Source: Rubrivirga sp046845755
Lineage (GTDB): Bacteria > Bacteroidota > Rhodothermia > Rhodothermales > Rubricoccaceae
Length of the DNA: 64,000 nucleotides
Assembly (NCBI RefSeq): GCF_046845755.1
Contig: NZ_CP177357.1
Location: 4,103,369-4,167,368, forward strand
Direction of reading: 5' to 3'
Below, piece by piece: positions 32,820 to 39,818 of this stretch. The position numbers and the translations under genes are program-made. The notes under the pieces are model-generated. The model made no database searches. It saw nothing but the letters and a program-made list of their open reading frames with translations, and was not told the DNA's origin. Every line of letters begins with the position of its first letter. Position 1 is the stretch's first letter.

Positions 32820-34481
32820 GTGAACACCGGGCGCGCCGGGGAACGCGCCCCGGGCCGTCACGCGTTCACCGACGAATTCAACCGACTCATGGAAGCCACC
32901 ATCGGCGCCGGCACGCACGGCGCACACGGCGTCCCCGACGCCTTCGACCACCCGCGCGGCCTGTTCTGCAACCGCACCCTCAACCTCCGCAAGATCGGGG
33001 CCGTGGGGTACGACATGGACTACACGCTCGTCCACTACCACGTCGCCCTGTGGGAGGAGCGGGCCCACGCCTACATCAAGAACGGGCTCGCGAAGGAGGG
33101 CTGGCCCGTCGACGACCTCGTTTTCGACCCCGACCTCGTTGTCCAGGGGCTCGTCGTCGATACCGAGCGCGGGAACGTCGTCAAGGCCAACCGCTTCGGG
33201 TACGTCAAGCGCGCCTTCCACGGGACCCGGCCGCTCCCCTTCGACGAGCAGCGCCAGGCCTACCGCCGCACGCTCGTCGACCTCCACGACCGCCGCTGGC
33301 GGTTCATGAACACGCTGTTCTCGATCTCCGAGGCCAGCATCTACCTCCAACTCGTCGACAAGCTCGACGCGGGCGAGCTCCCCGACCGGATCGGCTACGA
33401 CGACCTCTACGAGGCCGTCCGTCACGCGCTCGACGCGGCCCACCTCGAAGGGCTCCTCAAGGCCGAGATCCTGGCCGACCCCGCCCGCTTCGTCGACGTC
33501 GACCCCGAGGTGCCGCTCGCGCTCCTCGATCAGAAGCTGGCGGGCAAGAAGGTGCTGCTCATCACCAACTCGGAGTGGACCTACGCCGCGCCCCTGCTGG
33601 CGTACGCCTTCGACCCCCACCTGCCCGGCGACATGACGTGGCGGGACCTGTTCGACCTCGCCATCGTCGGCGCCCGCAAGCCGGCCTTTTTCGACCAGCA
33701 GGCGCCCGCCTTCGAGGTCGTCGGCGAGGACGAGGAGGGCCGGGCCGTGCTCCGGACGGTGAACGGGGTGCTGGAAGAGGGCCGCGCCTACGTCGGCGGC
33801 AACGCGGCGCTCGTCGAGGCCAGCCTGGGCCTGCGCGGGTCCGAGATCCTGTACGTCGGCGACCACGTCTACGCCGACGTCAAGGCGTCGAAGAGCGTGC
33901 TCCGCTGGCGGACCGCGCTCGTGCTGCGACCCCTCGAGGACGAGATCGCCGCGTTCGACGCGTGGCGCGGCCAGCAGGCGCGGCTGACGGCCATGATGGC
34001 CGAGAAGGAGCGGCTCGAGGCCTACTTCTCGGCGCTCCGCCTGGAGCGCCAGCGCAACGCCGAGGGCTACGGCCCCCAGACCGACCGCTCGCTCGACTGG
34101 CTCGACGCCCGCATGGCCGAGGCCCGCGAGCGCCTGCTCGTGCTCGACGCCGCCATCGGCCCGCTCGCGGTCGAGTCGTCGCAGCTCGTCAACCCGCGGT
34201 GGGGGCCGCTGATGTGGGCCGGCAACGACAAGAGCCACCTCGCGCGCCAGATCGAGGCCTCGGCCGACGTCTACACCGCCCGCGTCTCGAACTTCCTCCA
34301 CTACACGCCCTTCGTCTACCTCCGCAGCCCGCGCGGCTCGCTCCCCCACGACCTCGCCACGCCCCAGGACCGGGGCCTCGAGGCCGCCGCCCACGACCTC
34401 GGCGTCGAGGACTTCGGGCCCGATGACGGCCGCGAGCCGCCCGGGGGCGACGGCCTCTCCCCCGAATCCGCCGCTCGCTGA
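32820..34481 (+). CDS. HAD-IG family 5'-nucleotidase
   Basis: Cytoplasmic haloacid-dehalogenase phosphatase of 553 residues, of the purine 5'-nucleotidase (HAD-IG, cN-II-like) group. The catalytic motif I is YDMDYTLVHY, with the nucleophile Asp and acid/base Asp. Motif II is LLITNSEWTY. Motif IV is ILYVGDHVYADV with the metal-binding Asp pair. The large cap between motifs I and II and the C-terminal helical part are as in the family, and the length is typical. It should dephosphorylate purine nucleoside monophosphates. The annotated start is GTG at 32820; an ATG at 32889 is also possible because the first 25 residues are weakly conserved in character. It heads a tight three-gene unit (11-bp gap, then a 4-bp overlap). 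Confidence 0.85.
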   Translation: MNTGRAGERAPGRHAFTDEFNRLMEATIGAGTHGAHGVPDAFDHPRGLFCNRTLNLRKIGAVGYDMDYTLVHYHVALWEERAHAYIKNGLAKEGWPVDDLVFDPDLVVQGLVVDTERGNVVKANRFGYVKRAFHGTRPLPFDEQRQAYRRTLVDLHDRRWRFMNTLFSISEASIYLQLVDKLDAGELPDRIGYDDLYEAVRHALDAAHLEGLLKAEILADPARFVDVDPEVPLALLDQKLAGKKVLLITNSEWTYAAPLLAYAFDPHLPGDMTWRDLFDLAIVGARKPAFFDQQAPAFEVVGEDEEGRAVLRTVNGVLEEGRAYVGGNAALVEASLGLRGSEILYVGDHVYADVKASKSVLRWRTALVLRPLEDEIAAFDAWRGQQARLTAMMAEKERLEAYFSALRLERQRNAEGYGPQTDRSLDWLDARMAEARERLLVLDAAIGPLAVESSQLVNPRWGPLMWAGNDKSHLARQIEASADVYTARVSNFLHYTPFVYLRSPRGSLPHDLATPQDRGLEAAAHDLGVEDFGPDDGREPPGGDGLSPESAAR

Positions 34482-34492
34482 TCTCTCCACCG

Positions 34493-34939
34493 ATGGCCAA
34501 GAAGCTTTCCAAACCCCAGCGCCACGTGCTCGGCGACGCGCTCCGGATCGTCCGCGAGCAGCGGGCCCGCGCCGAGGCCGACGGCCTGACCGGCCTGCCC
34601 GACGGCTGGGCCCGCCCCTTCGTCCTCGGCTACCTGATGGGCGTCGTCGACGGGCTGTGCCAGGCCAAGAGCGTGGCGTTCGACGAGACGGCGCTCGCGA
34701 TCTGGGGGCTCGTCCTCGACGACACCTTCGGCCGCCCCGCCAGCGACGCCCTCCGCCGCCGCGGCGTGGCGCTCCTCCAGGCCGGCGACCCGGCCTTCGG
34801 GCGCGGACGCCCGTGGGGCGGCAACGAGGCGATGGGCTTCGCGAGCGGCGAGATCGTGCCCGAGGGGCTCGTCCACGTGGCGCGCGGCGACGAGGCCCGG
34901 ATGGGCGGCCCGGTGATCCCTCCGACCGCATCCGCATGA
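34493..34939 (+). CDS. Conserved hypothetical protein
   Basis: A 148-residue, soluble-looking protein without signal peptide or transmembrane helix. The N-terminus is basic (MAKKLSKPQRHVLGDALRI), the middle is helical and hydrophobic (FVLGYLMGVVDGLCQAKSVAF; ALAIWGLVLDDTFG), and the last 40 residues are Gly-rich loops. I recognise no family. It lies 11 bp after the 5'-nucleotidase gene, and its stop overlaps the start of the aldo/keto reductase gene (ATGA). This marks it as a genuine middle gene of an operon. Function not assignable. Confidence 0.7.
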   Translation: MAKKLSKPQRHVLGDALRIVREQRARAEADGLTGLPDGWARPFVLGYLMGVVDGLCQAKSVAFDETALAIWGLVLDDTFGRPASDALRRRGVALLQAGDPAFGRGRPWGGNEAMGFASGEIVPEGLVHVARGDEARMGGPVIPPTASA

Positions 34940-35859
34940 CCACGACCTCGCTCGGCGCCCTCACGACGTCGCGCCTCGCGTATGGCTGCATGACGCTGGG
35001 CGGGCTCGACCGCCCGGCCGCCGAGGCCGCCGTCGACGCCGCGCTCGACGGCGGCGTCACGCTCTTCGACCACGCCGACATCTACAGCGGCGGCCGGTCT
35101 GAAACGCTCTTCGGCGAGATCCTGGCCGACCGCCCCGGCCTGCGCGACCGCGTGGTGCTCCAGACCAAGTGCGGCATCCGCTTTGCCGACGCGCACGGCC
35201 CGAAGCGCTACAACCTGGGCTACGACCACATCGTGGCGTCCGTCGAGGGCAGCCTGCGGCGGCTCGGGACGGACCGCGTCGAGGTGCTGCTGCTCCACCG
35301 CCCGGACCCGCTGGCGGAGCCCACCGAGATTGCCCGCGCGTTCGACAGCCTGGCGGCGGCCGGCAAGGTGGGTGCCTTTGGGGTCAGCAATTTCTCGGTC
35401 GCCCAGCTCGACCGGCTGGCGGCGGCCGTCGACCAACCCCTCGTGGCGAACCAGATCCAGCTCAGCCTGGGCCACATCGCGCCGGTCGAGGCGGGCGTCG
35501 AGGTCAACACGGCGCGATCCGTGTCCGGCGCCGACGATCTGCTCGACGGCTGCGCCGCGCGCGGCGCACGGCTCCAGGCTTGGGCGCCGACGGCCGGCGG
35601 CTCGTTCTCGCGCGGCGACGTCGCGCCCGAGCACGCCGATGTCGCCGAGGCGGTCCGCGCGGTCGCCGGCGACCGCGGGGCGACGCCGCTGCAGGTCGTG
35701 TTGGCGTTCGTGCTCCGGCTGCCGCACAGTGTCCAGCCGGTGTTCGGGTCTACGAACCCTGGACGGATCGCGGAGGCGTGCGCGGCCACCGGGGTCTCTC
35801 TCCCACGCGAGGCGTGGTACCGGTTGTACGAGGCCGCGCGGGGGAAGCGCGTGCCCTAG
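34936..35859 (+). CDS. Aldo/keto reductase
   Basis: NADPH-dependent oxidoreductase of 307 residues with an (alpha/beta)8 fold. The catalytic tetrad is visible: Asp and Tyr in FDHADIYSGGRSE, Lys in LQTKCGIRF and His in LLLHRPDPL. Strand-end motifs GAFGVSNFSVAQL, PLVANQIQLSL and the nucleotide-binding segment VFGSTNPGRI are present. It resembles the YdhF-like group of AKRs. The substrate cannot be predicted. The gene is translationally coupled to the hypothetical gene upstream, and the next operon begins about 30 bp downstream with its own promoter-like box. Confidence 0.9.
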   Translation: MTTTSLGALTTSRLAYGCMTLGGLDRPAAEAAVDAALDGGVTLFDHADIYSGGRSETLFGEILADRPGLRDRVVLQTKCGIRFADAHGPKRYNLGYDHIVASVEGSLRRLGTDRVEVLLLHRPDPLAEPTEIARAFDSLAAAGKVGAFGVSNFSVAQLDRLAAAVDQPLVANQIQLSLGHIAPVEAGVEVNTARSVSGADDLLDGCAARGARLQAWAPTAGGSFSRGDVAPEHADVAEAVRAVAGDRGATPLQVVLAFVLRLPHSVQPVFGSTNPGRIAEACAATGVSLPREAWYRLYEAARGKRVP

Positions 35860-35876
35860 TCAGGGAGTTCCTGATG

Positions 35877-35886
35877 GGTACCTTCG
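35877..35886 (+). promoter_or_regulatory. Putative -10/-7 box (GGTACCTTCG)
   Basis: TACCTTCG ends only 4 nt before the ATG at 35891. If used, transcription would begin at or next to the start codon, giving a leaderless mRNA for the receiver-hydrolase-kinase operon. The same box with the same tight spacing occurs at 46945. Confidence 0.5.
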
Positions 35887-35890
35887 AACG

Positions 35891-36262
35891 ATGCCCGACT
35901 CCCCACCGCTGCGCGTGTTTCTCGTCGAGGACCACCCCTGGCTGCTCGAGACGCACGCTCGGGCCATCAACCTGCAGCCGGACCTCGAGGTCTGCGGGAC
36001 GGCGACCACGGGCGCGGCCGCGCTCGACGGCGTCCCCTCCGACGCCGACGTGGTGCTCGTCGACCTCCGCCTGCCCGACATGGCCGGGCTCGACGTGATC
36101 CGCGCGCTCGCCGCACGCCAGCCCCCGCCGGCCTGCCTCGTCGTCTCAGCCCGCCCGGCCGTCGAGGCGGCGGCCGCGTCGCTGGAGGCCGGGGCCCACG
36201 CCTACGTCGAGAAGGGGGACGCGGGCGCTCTCTTCGCCGCCATCCGCGCCTGCCGACCATGA
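35891..36262 (+). CDS. Receiver-only response regulator of RsbQ/PAS-kinase operon
   Basis: A 123-residue CheY-like receiver: acidic pair VFLVEDHPW, phospho-acceptor Asp58 in VLVDLRLPDMAG, Ser in LVVSARPA and Lys in YVEKGDAG. The EDHPW opening and the YVEKGD pattern are like the receivers of NarL-type regulators, but the protein ends after the receiver with no HTH. The stop overlaps the ATG of the hydrolase gene (ATGA), giving translational coupling. The histidine kinase of the same operon is the obvious phosphodonor (inference). The output must come through a protein contact or a separate effector. Confidence 0.88.
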   Translation: MPDSPPLRVFLVEDHPWLLETHARAINLQPDLEVCGTATTGAAALDGVPSDADVVLVDLRLPDMAGLDVIRALAARQPPPACLVVSARPAVEAAAASLEAGAHAYVEKGDAGALFAAIRACRP

Positions 36263-37071
36263 CCGACCTCCGCGCCCGGTTCAACGTCACCGAGCGGAGC
36301 CACGGGGCTCGGCCGATGCTTTTCGCCCACGGCTTCGGCTGCGACCAGTCGATGTGGCGCGAGGTGGCGCCGAGCTTCGAGGCCGACCACCGCGTCGTCC
36401 TGTTCGACTTTATCGGCGCCGGCGACTCCGACCTCTCGGCCTACGACCCCGCCCGCCACCGCGCGCTCGACGGCTACGCCGACGACGTGCTCGACCTGTG
36501 CCGCGCGCTCGCCCTCGACGATGTCGTGTTTGTCGGCCACTCGGTCGCGTCCATGATCGGCGTGCTCGCGGCCAACAAGGAGCCCGGCCGCTTCCGCGAG
36601 CTCGTGCTCGTCGGGCCGTCGCCGCGCTACCTCAACGACGACGGCTACCACGGCGGGTTCGACCGCGAGGACATCGACGGGCTCCTGGGCATGATGGAGA
36701 AGAACTACGGCGGCTGGGCCGAGGCGCTCGCGCCGGTCATCATGAAGAACCCCGACCGCCCTGGGCTCACCGCCGAGCTCGAGGCGCGGTTCTGCGCCAC
36801 GGACCCCGACATCGCCCGCGACTTCGCCGCGGTCACCTTCCTCTCGGACAACCGCGCCGACCTCGCGGCGGTCACCGTCCCGTCGCTGATCCTCCAGTGC
36901 ACCGACGACGCGATCGCGCCCGAGCCCGTCGGTCAGTACCTCCACGAGCACCTTCCCGGCTCGACGTTGCACCAACTCGCGGCGACCGGTCACTGCCCCC
37001 ACCTCAGCCACCCCGGCGAGACGGCCGCCGCCATCCGGGCCTACCTCGACGGCCGCACCGGCGCGGCGTGA
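36259..37071 (+). CDS. RsbQ-like alpha/beta hydrolase (KAI2/D14 relative)
   Basis: Cytoplasmic alpha/beta hydrolase of 270 residues that follows Bacillus RsbQ along its length: FAHGFGCDQSMWREVAP, HRVVLFDFIGAGDSDLSAYD, LDGYADDVLDLC, GMMEKNYGGWAEALAP, RFCATDPDIARDFA and GHCPHLSHPGET. The catalytic triad is intact: Ser95 (VGHSVAS), Asp217 (CTDDAIAP) and His245. RsbQ is required with the PAS-PP2C protein RsbP for energy-stress signalling in Bacillus, and plant KAI2/D14 hormone receptors are its relatives. Here the neighbours are a receiver (ATGA overlap) and a PAS-histidine kinase (GTGA overlap) instead of a phosphatase. The likely job is to process a small hydrophobic ligand sensed by the PAS domain (inference). 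Confidence 0.9.
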   Translation: MTDLRARFNVTERSHGARPMLFAHGFGCDQSMWREVAPSFEADHRVVLFDFIGAGDSDLSAYDPARHRALDGYADDVLDLCRALALDDVVFVGHSVASMIGVLAANKEPGRFRELVLVGPSPRYLNDDGYHGGFDREDIDGLLGMMEKNYGGWAEALAPVIMKNPDRPGLTAELEARFCATDPDIARDFAAVTFLSDNRADLAAVTVPSLILQCTDDAIAPEPVGQYLHEHLPGSTLHQLAATGHCPHLSHPGETAAAIRAYLDGRTGAA

Positions 37072-38153
37072 CCCGGCCCATCGACCACGCCCCCTGCGGG
37101 CTCCTCACGGTCGACGACGGCGGCGTCATCTGCGACGCCAACCAGGCGATCGCCGACGCGCTCGGCATGGCCCCGGAGGCGCTCCGCGGGCGGAAGGTCC
37201 GCGAGATCCTGGCGCCGGGCGCGCGGCTGTACTACCAGACCCACTTTTTCCCGCTCCTGCGCCTGCGGGGCGCCGTCCACGAGGTCTACGTCTCCTTCCG
37301 GACGGCCGCCGGCGACGACCTGCCCGTGCTCGTCGAGGCCGCCCGACATGAGGGCTCCGACGGGCCGATGAACTGGCTGGCCGTCGTGCCCATCGAGCGG
37401 CGGAGCCGGTTCGAGGACGAGATCCTGGAGGCCCGGCGCGCGGCCGAGACCGCCAGCGACTCGCGCGCGCGGTTCCTGGCGATGCTCTCCCACGACATCC
37501 GCTCGCCGCTCAGCGCCATGACGTTCTCGGCGGACATGATGGCCCTGCAGGCGCTCGGGCCGGTCACCGACGCGCAGGCCGCCGAGCTGGCGCGGATCGC
37601 CGAGGCCGGCCGCTACGTGCTCCGCCTGGTCGCCGACGTGCTCGCGTTCTCGCGTTTGGAGACCGACCGCGTCGACGTCCGGCCGGCGCGCCTCGACGTG
37701 GCCGCGGCGGTCGAGGCGGCGCTCGCGCTGGTCCGCGCTCAGGCCGAGGGGGCAGGCGTCACGCTGGCGCCGCCCGCCGGGCCGCCCGCCGAGGCCTGGG
37801 CCGACGCCGACCGCCTGCGGCAGGTGCTCGTCAACCTGCTCGGCAACGCCGTCAAGTTCACCGGCGCCGAGGGCCCCGGGACGGTCGCCGTCGCGTGGGA
37901 GGTCGCCGACGGCCGCGTGGCCTTGCGCGTGGCCGACACCGGCCCCGGCATCGCCGCGGATCGGCTCGACGCGGTGTTTGCCCCGTTCGTGCAAGAGGGC
38001 GGTCTGGGTGCGGCGTCGGGCGTCGGCCTGGGCCTGTCCATCAGCCGCGAGCTCGCCCGCGCTATGGGCGGCGAGGTGACCGTCGAGAGCGCGCTCGGGG
38101 AGGGCGCCACGTTCACCGTCGACCTCCCGCTCGCGCCGCCCGAGGGCGGCTAG
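37068..38153 (+). CDS. PAS-domain sensor histidine kinase coupled to RsbQ-like hydrolase
   Basis: A soluble 361-residue kinase with no transmembrane helix. The PAS domain is at about 1-110 (APCGLLTVDDGGVICDANQAI; GARLYYQTHFFPLLRLRG; LPVLVEAARHE), in the style of the RsbP PAS domain. HisKA has phospho-acceptor His142 in MLSHDIRSPLSAM. The ATPase domain has NLLGNAVKFTG, DTGPGIA, GVGLGLSIS and GEGATFTVDLP, all complete. The start is the GTG that overlaps the hydrolase stop. Sensor input is probably the hydrolase product or the hydrolase itself; the target is probably the receiver that opens the operon. The pairing of RsbQ with a kinase rather than a PP2C phosphatase is the unusual point. Confidence 0.9.
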   Translation: MTRPIDHAPCGLLTVDDGGVICDANQAIADALGMAPEALRGRKVREILAPGARLYYQTHFFPLLRLRGAVHEVYVSFRTAAGDDLPVLVEAARHEGSDGPMNWLAVVPIERRSRFEDEILEARRAAETASDSRARFLAMLSHDIRSPLSAMTFSADMMALQALGPVTDAQAAELARIAEAGRYVLRLVADVLAFSRLETDRVDVRPARLDVAAAVEAALALVRAQAEGAGVTLAPPAGPPAEAWADADRLRQVLVNLLGNAVKFTGAEGPGTVAVAWEVADGRVALRVADTGPGIAADRLDAVFAPFVQEGGLGAASGVGLGLSISRELARAMGGEVTVESALGEGATFTVDLPLAPPEGG

Positions 38154-38965
38154 GCGCCGAGCGCGTCCGCCAGCGCGGGCAGCGCGTGGCCCAGCGGCGC
38201 GTCCACGGCGACGGCCGCGTGGCGGTGGCCCCGCGTCTTGCCCAGCGTCACGATCGCGATGGGCGTCCCCTCGGTCTCGGCCTGCCGCACGAAGCGGTAG
38301 CCGCTGTACACGGCCAGGCTCGACCCAACGACCAAGAGCGCGTCGGCGCGCGCGACGATCTCGGCCGCGAGGGCCACCCGGGGCTTGGGCACGCTCTCGC
38401 CGAAAAACACCACGTCGGGCTTGAGCACGCCATCGCAGACCGGGCACGCGGGCGGGGCGAACCCGGCGACGGCCACCTCGGCGTCGCCGTCGGGCGCCAG
38501 CCGGCCGTCGGGGACCGGCGCGGCGAGCCAGCCGGGGTTGCGCGTCTCGATCTGCGCCTGCACGGCCTGGCGCGAGAGCCGACCGCCGCAGCCCAGGCAC
38601 ACGACGGCGTCGAGCGTCCCGTGCAGCTCGACGACCGCGCGCGAGCCCGCCGCCTGGTGCAGCCCGTCGACGTTCTGGGTGACGACGCCCTCGACGAGCC
38701 CGGCGGCTTCGAGCCGCGCCAGCGCCTGGTGGCCGGCGTTCGGGCGGGCGTCGGCGACGCGGCCCCAGCCCCGGCTGGCACGCGCCCAGTAGCGCTGGCG
38801 CGCGGCGGCGTCGCGGACGAAGTCGTCGTACTGGACCGGCCGGCGCTCCACGTGCCGCGTCTGCGGGCCCCGGTAGTCGGGGATGCCGGACTCGGTCGAG
38901 ATCCCAGCGCCCGCCAGCACGGCGATCCGGCGGTCGCGGAGGAGAGTGGTCAGCGCGTCGATCAT
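38150..38965 (-). CDS. Sir2-family NAD-dependent protein deacylase
   Basis: A 271-residue sirtuin. NAD-binding motifs are GAGISTESGIPDYRG and TQNVDGLHQAAG. The catalytic His is in VVELHGTLD. The zinc-binding cysteines are CLGCGG and CPVC. FFGESVP and VVGSSLAVYSGY complete the family set. It removes acetyl or longer acyl groups from protein lysines while consuming NAD. The inter-knuckle insertion between the two CxxC pairs (about 45 residues) is longer than in CobB. Its stop overlaps the end of the convergent PAS-kinase gene by 4 bp. Single-gene unit; promoter not obvious. Confidence 0.92.
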   Translation of the reverse strand: MIDALTTLLRDRRIAVLAGAGISTESGIPDYRGPQTRHVERRPVQYDDFVRDAAARQRYWARASRGWGRVADARPNAGHQALARLEAAGLVEGVVTQNVDGLHQAAGSRAVVELHGTLDAVVCLGCGGRLSRQAVQAQIETRNPGWLAAPVPDGRLAPDGDAEVAVAGFAPPACPVCDGVLKPDVVFFGESVPKPRVALAAEIVARADALLVVGSSLAVYSGYRFVRQAETEGTPIAIVTLGKTRGHRHAAVAVDAPLGHALPALADALGA

Positions 38966-39113
38966 GGCGTGGCAACGCCGGCGGGGCGCCCGGCGTGCCC
39001 CCGGCCGCGCCGCGCGGCCGATCCCGGTCCGCATGTTCACCGCGCGGGGGGCACTAACCGGACCACCGGCGCGTATCACCGCCGCTTTCCCCCTCTCCAC
39101 TCCCGCCACTCCC

Positions 39114-39614
39114 ATGCGCCTTCGCCTCTCCGCCCTCGCGGCCCTCCTCCTGCTCGTCGGCTGCGACTCCAGCAGCCCCGAGGCCCTCGTCAACATCAGC
39201 GGCACGTACCGCCTGGCCGTCCTGTCGTTCAACCCGTCCGCCGCGTCCGTGGCCGACGCCAACATCGCCAGCAAGCTCAACACGGCGGGCACCACGCTCC
39301 AGGTGTTCGGCGACGACGACGAGGCCCTCTTTACGGTCCCGTTCCTGGCCGGCGGCACGCGCCGCATCAACCTGAACGTCCGCGCGAACGACACGCGCGC
39401 CACCTTCACGGCCATCGGCAACGAAGACCGGGACGACCTCGAGGACATCCTCCTCCCGTCCGACTTCGCGCTCGACTACTCGGGCTCGACGCCGTCCACG
39501 CTGACGGGCACGTATGAGCTGCGCGGCGTCAACCTCGACGCCTTCGACCGCGACGCCTACCAGGGCCTGACGAGCGTCGACGGCACGCTCACGATCCGGT
39601 TCAACCGGCAGTAG
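39114..39614 (+). CDS. Small lipoprotein, family shared with 43619-44137
   Basis: Predicted lipoprotein of 166 residues; the leader LSALAALLLLVGC gives lipidated Cys17, followed by DSSSP. The mature part is beta-rich: ISGTYRLAVLSFNPS, TTLQVFGDDDEALFTVPF, ATFTAIGNEDRDDLED, ILLPSDFALDYSGS and GTLTIRFNRQ. The same motif order (TSLEVFGDDDQALLRVRY, ATFTAVAEEDRADL, LFLPADFVLTYEG, GTLTIRFRRP) occurs in a second lipoprotein beyond the TonB/DUF4249 pair. I know no name for the family. Possibly outer-membrane associated. Hairpins follow the stop. Confidence 0.68.
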   Translation: MRLRLSALAALLLLVGCDSSSPEALVNISGTYRLAVLSFNPSAASVADANIASKLNTAGTTLQVFGDDDEALFTVPFLAGGTRRINLNVRANDTRATFTAIGNEDRDDLEDILLPSDFALDYSGSTPSTLTGTYELRGVNLDAFDRDAYQGLTSVDGTLTIRFNRQ

Positions 39615-39636
39615 CCTCGTCCGACGATCGGCTCGC

Positions 39637-39666
39637 GGGTCGGCTCTTCGCAAGAGGGGCCGGCCC
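39637..39666 (+). terminator. Hairpin after the lipoprotein gene
   Basis: GGGTCGGCTCTT pairs with AAGAG, a 3-base bulge and CCGGCCC, around a CGC loop, 23 bp past the stop; a short TTT follows about 10 bases later. Probable terminator. A second perfect hairpin, GCCCACC...GGTGGGC with inner TTG/CAA, lies at 39713-39736 and may be an operator for the receptor gene. Confidence 0.5.
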
Positions 39667-39818
39667 GCGGCGCGTTTGGGCGATCTCGCGCGGCCGGCGC
39701 GCCTGGGGCCTAGCCCACCATTGTGCAACGGTGGGCGCTGGAAGGCCATTGCGGGGGGAGCGTGGACCCCCTATCCTCACCCCTGTCCCTACCGTGTAAG
39801 GGGCCCGGCTCCGCGCTC

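Noticed and set aside
36259..38153. RsbP-like PP2C phosphatase next to the RsbQ-like gene
   Set aside because: The downstream protein has HisKA and HATPase motifs (LSHDIRSP, DTGPGIA, GVGLGLS) and no PP2C motifs, so it is a kinase.
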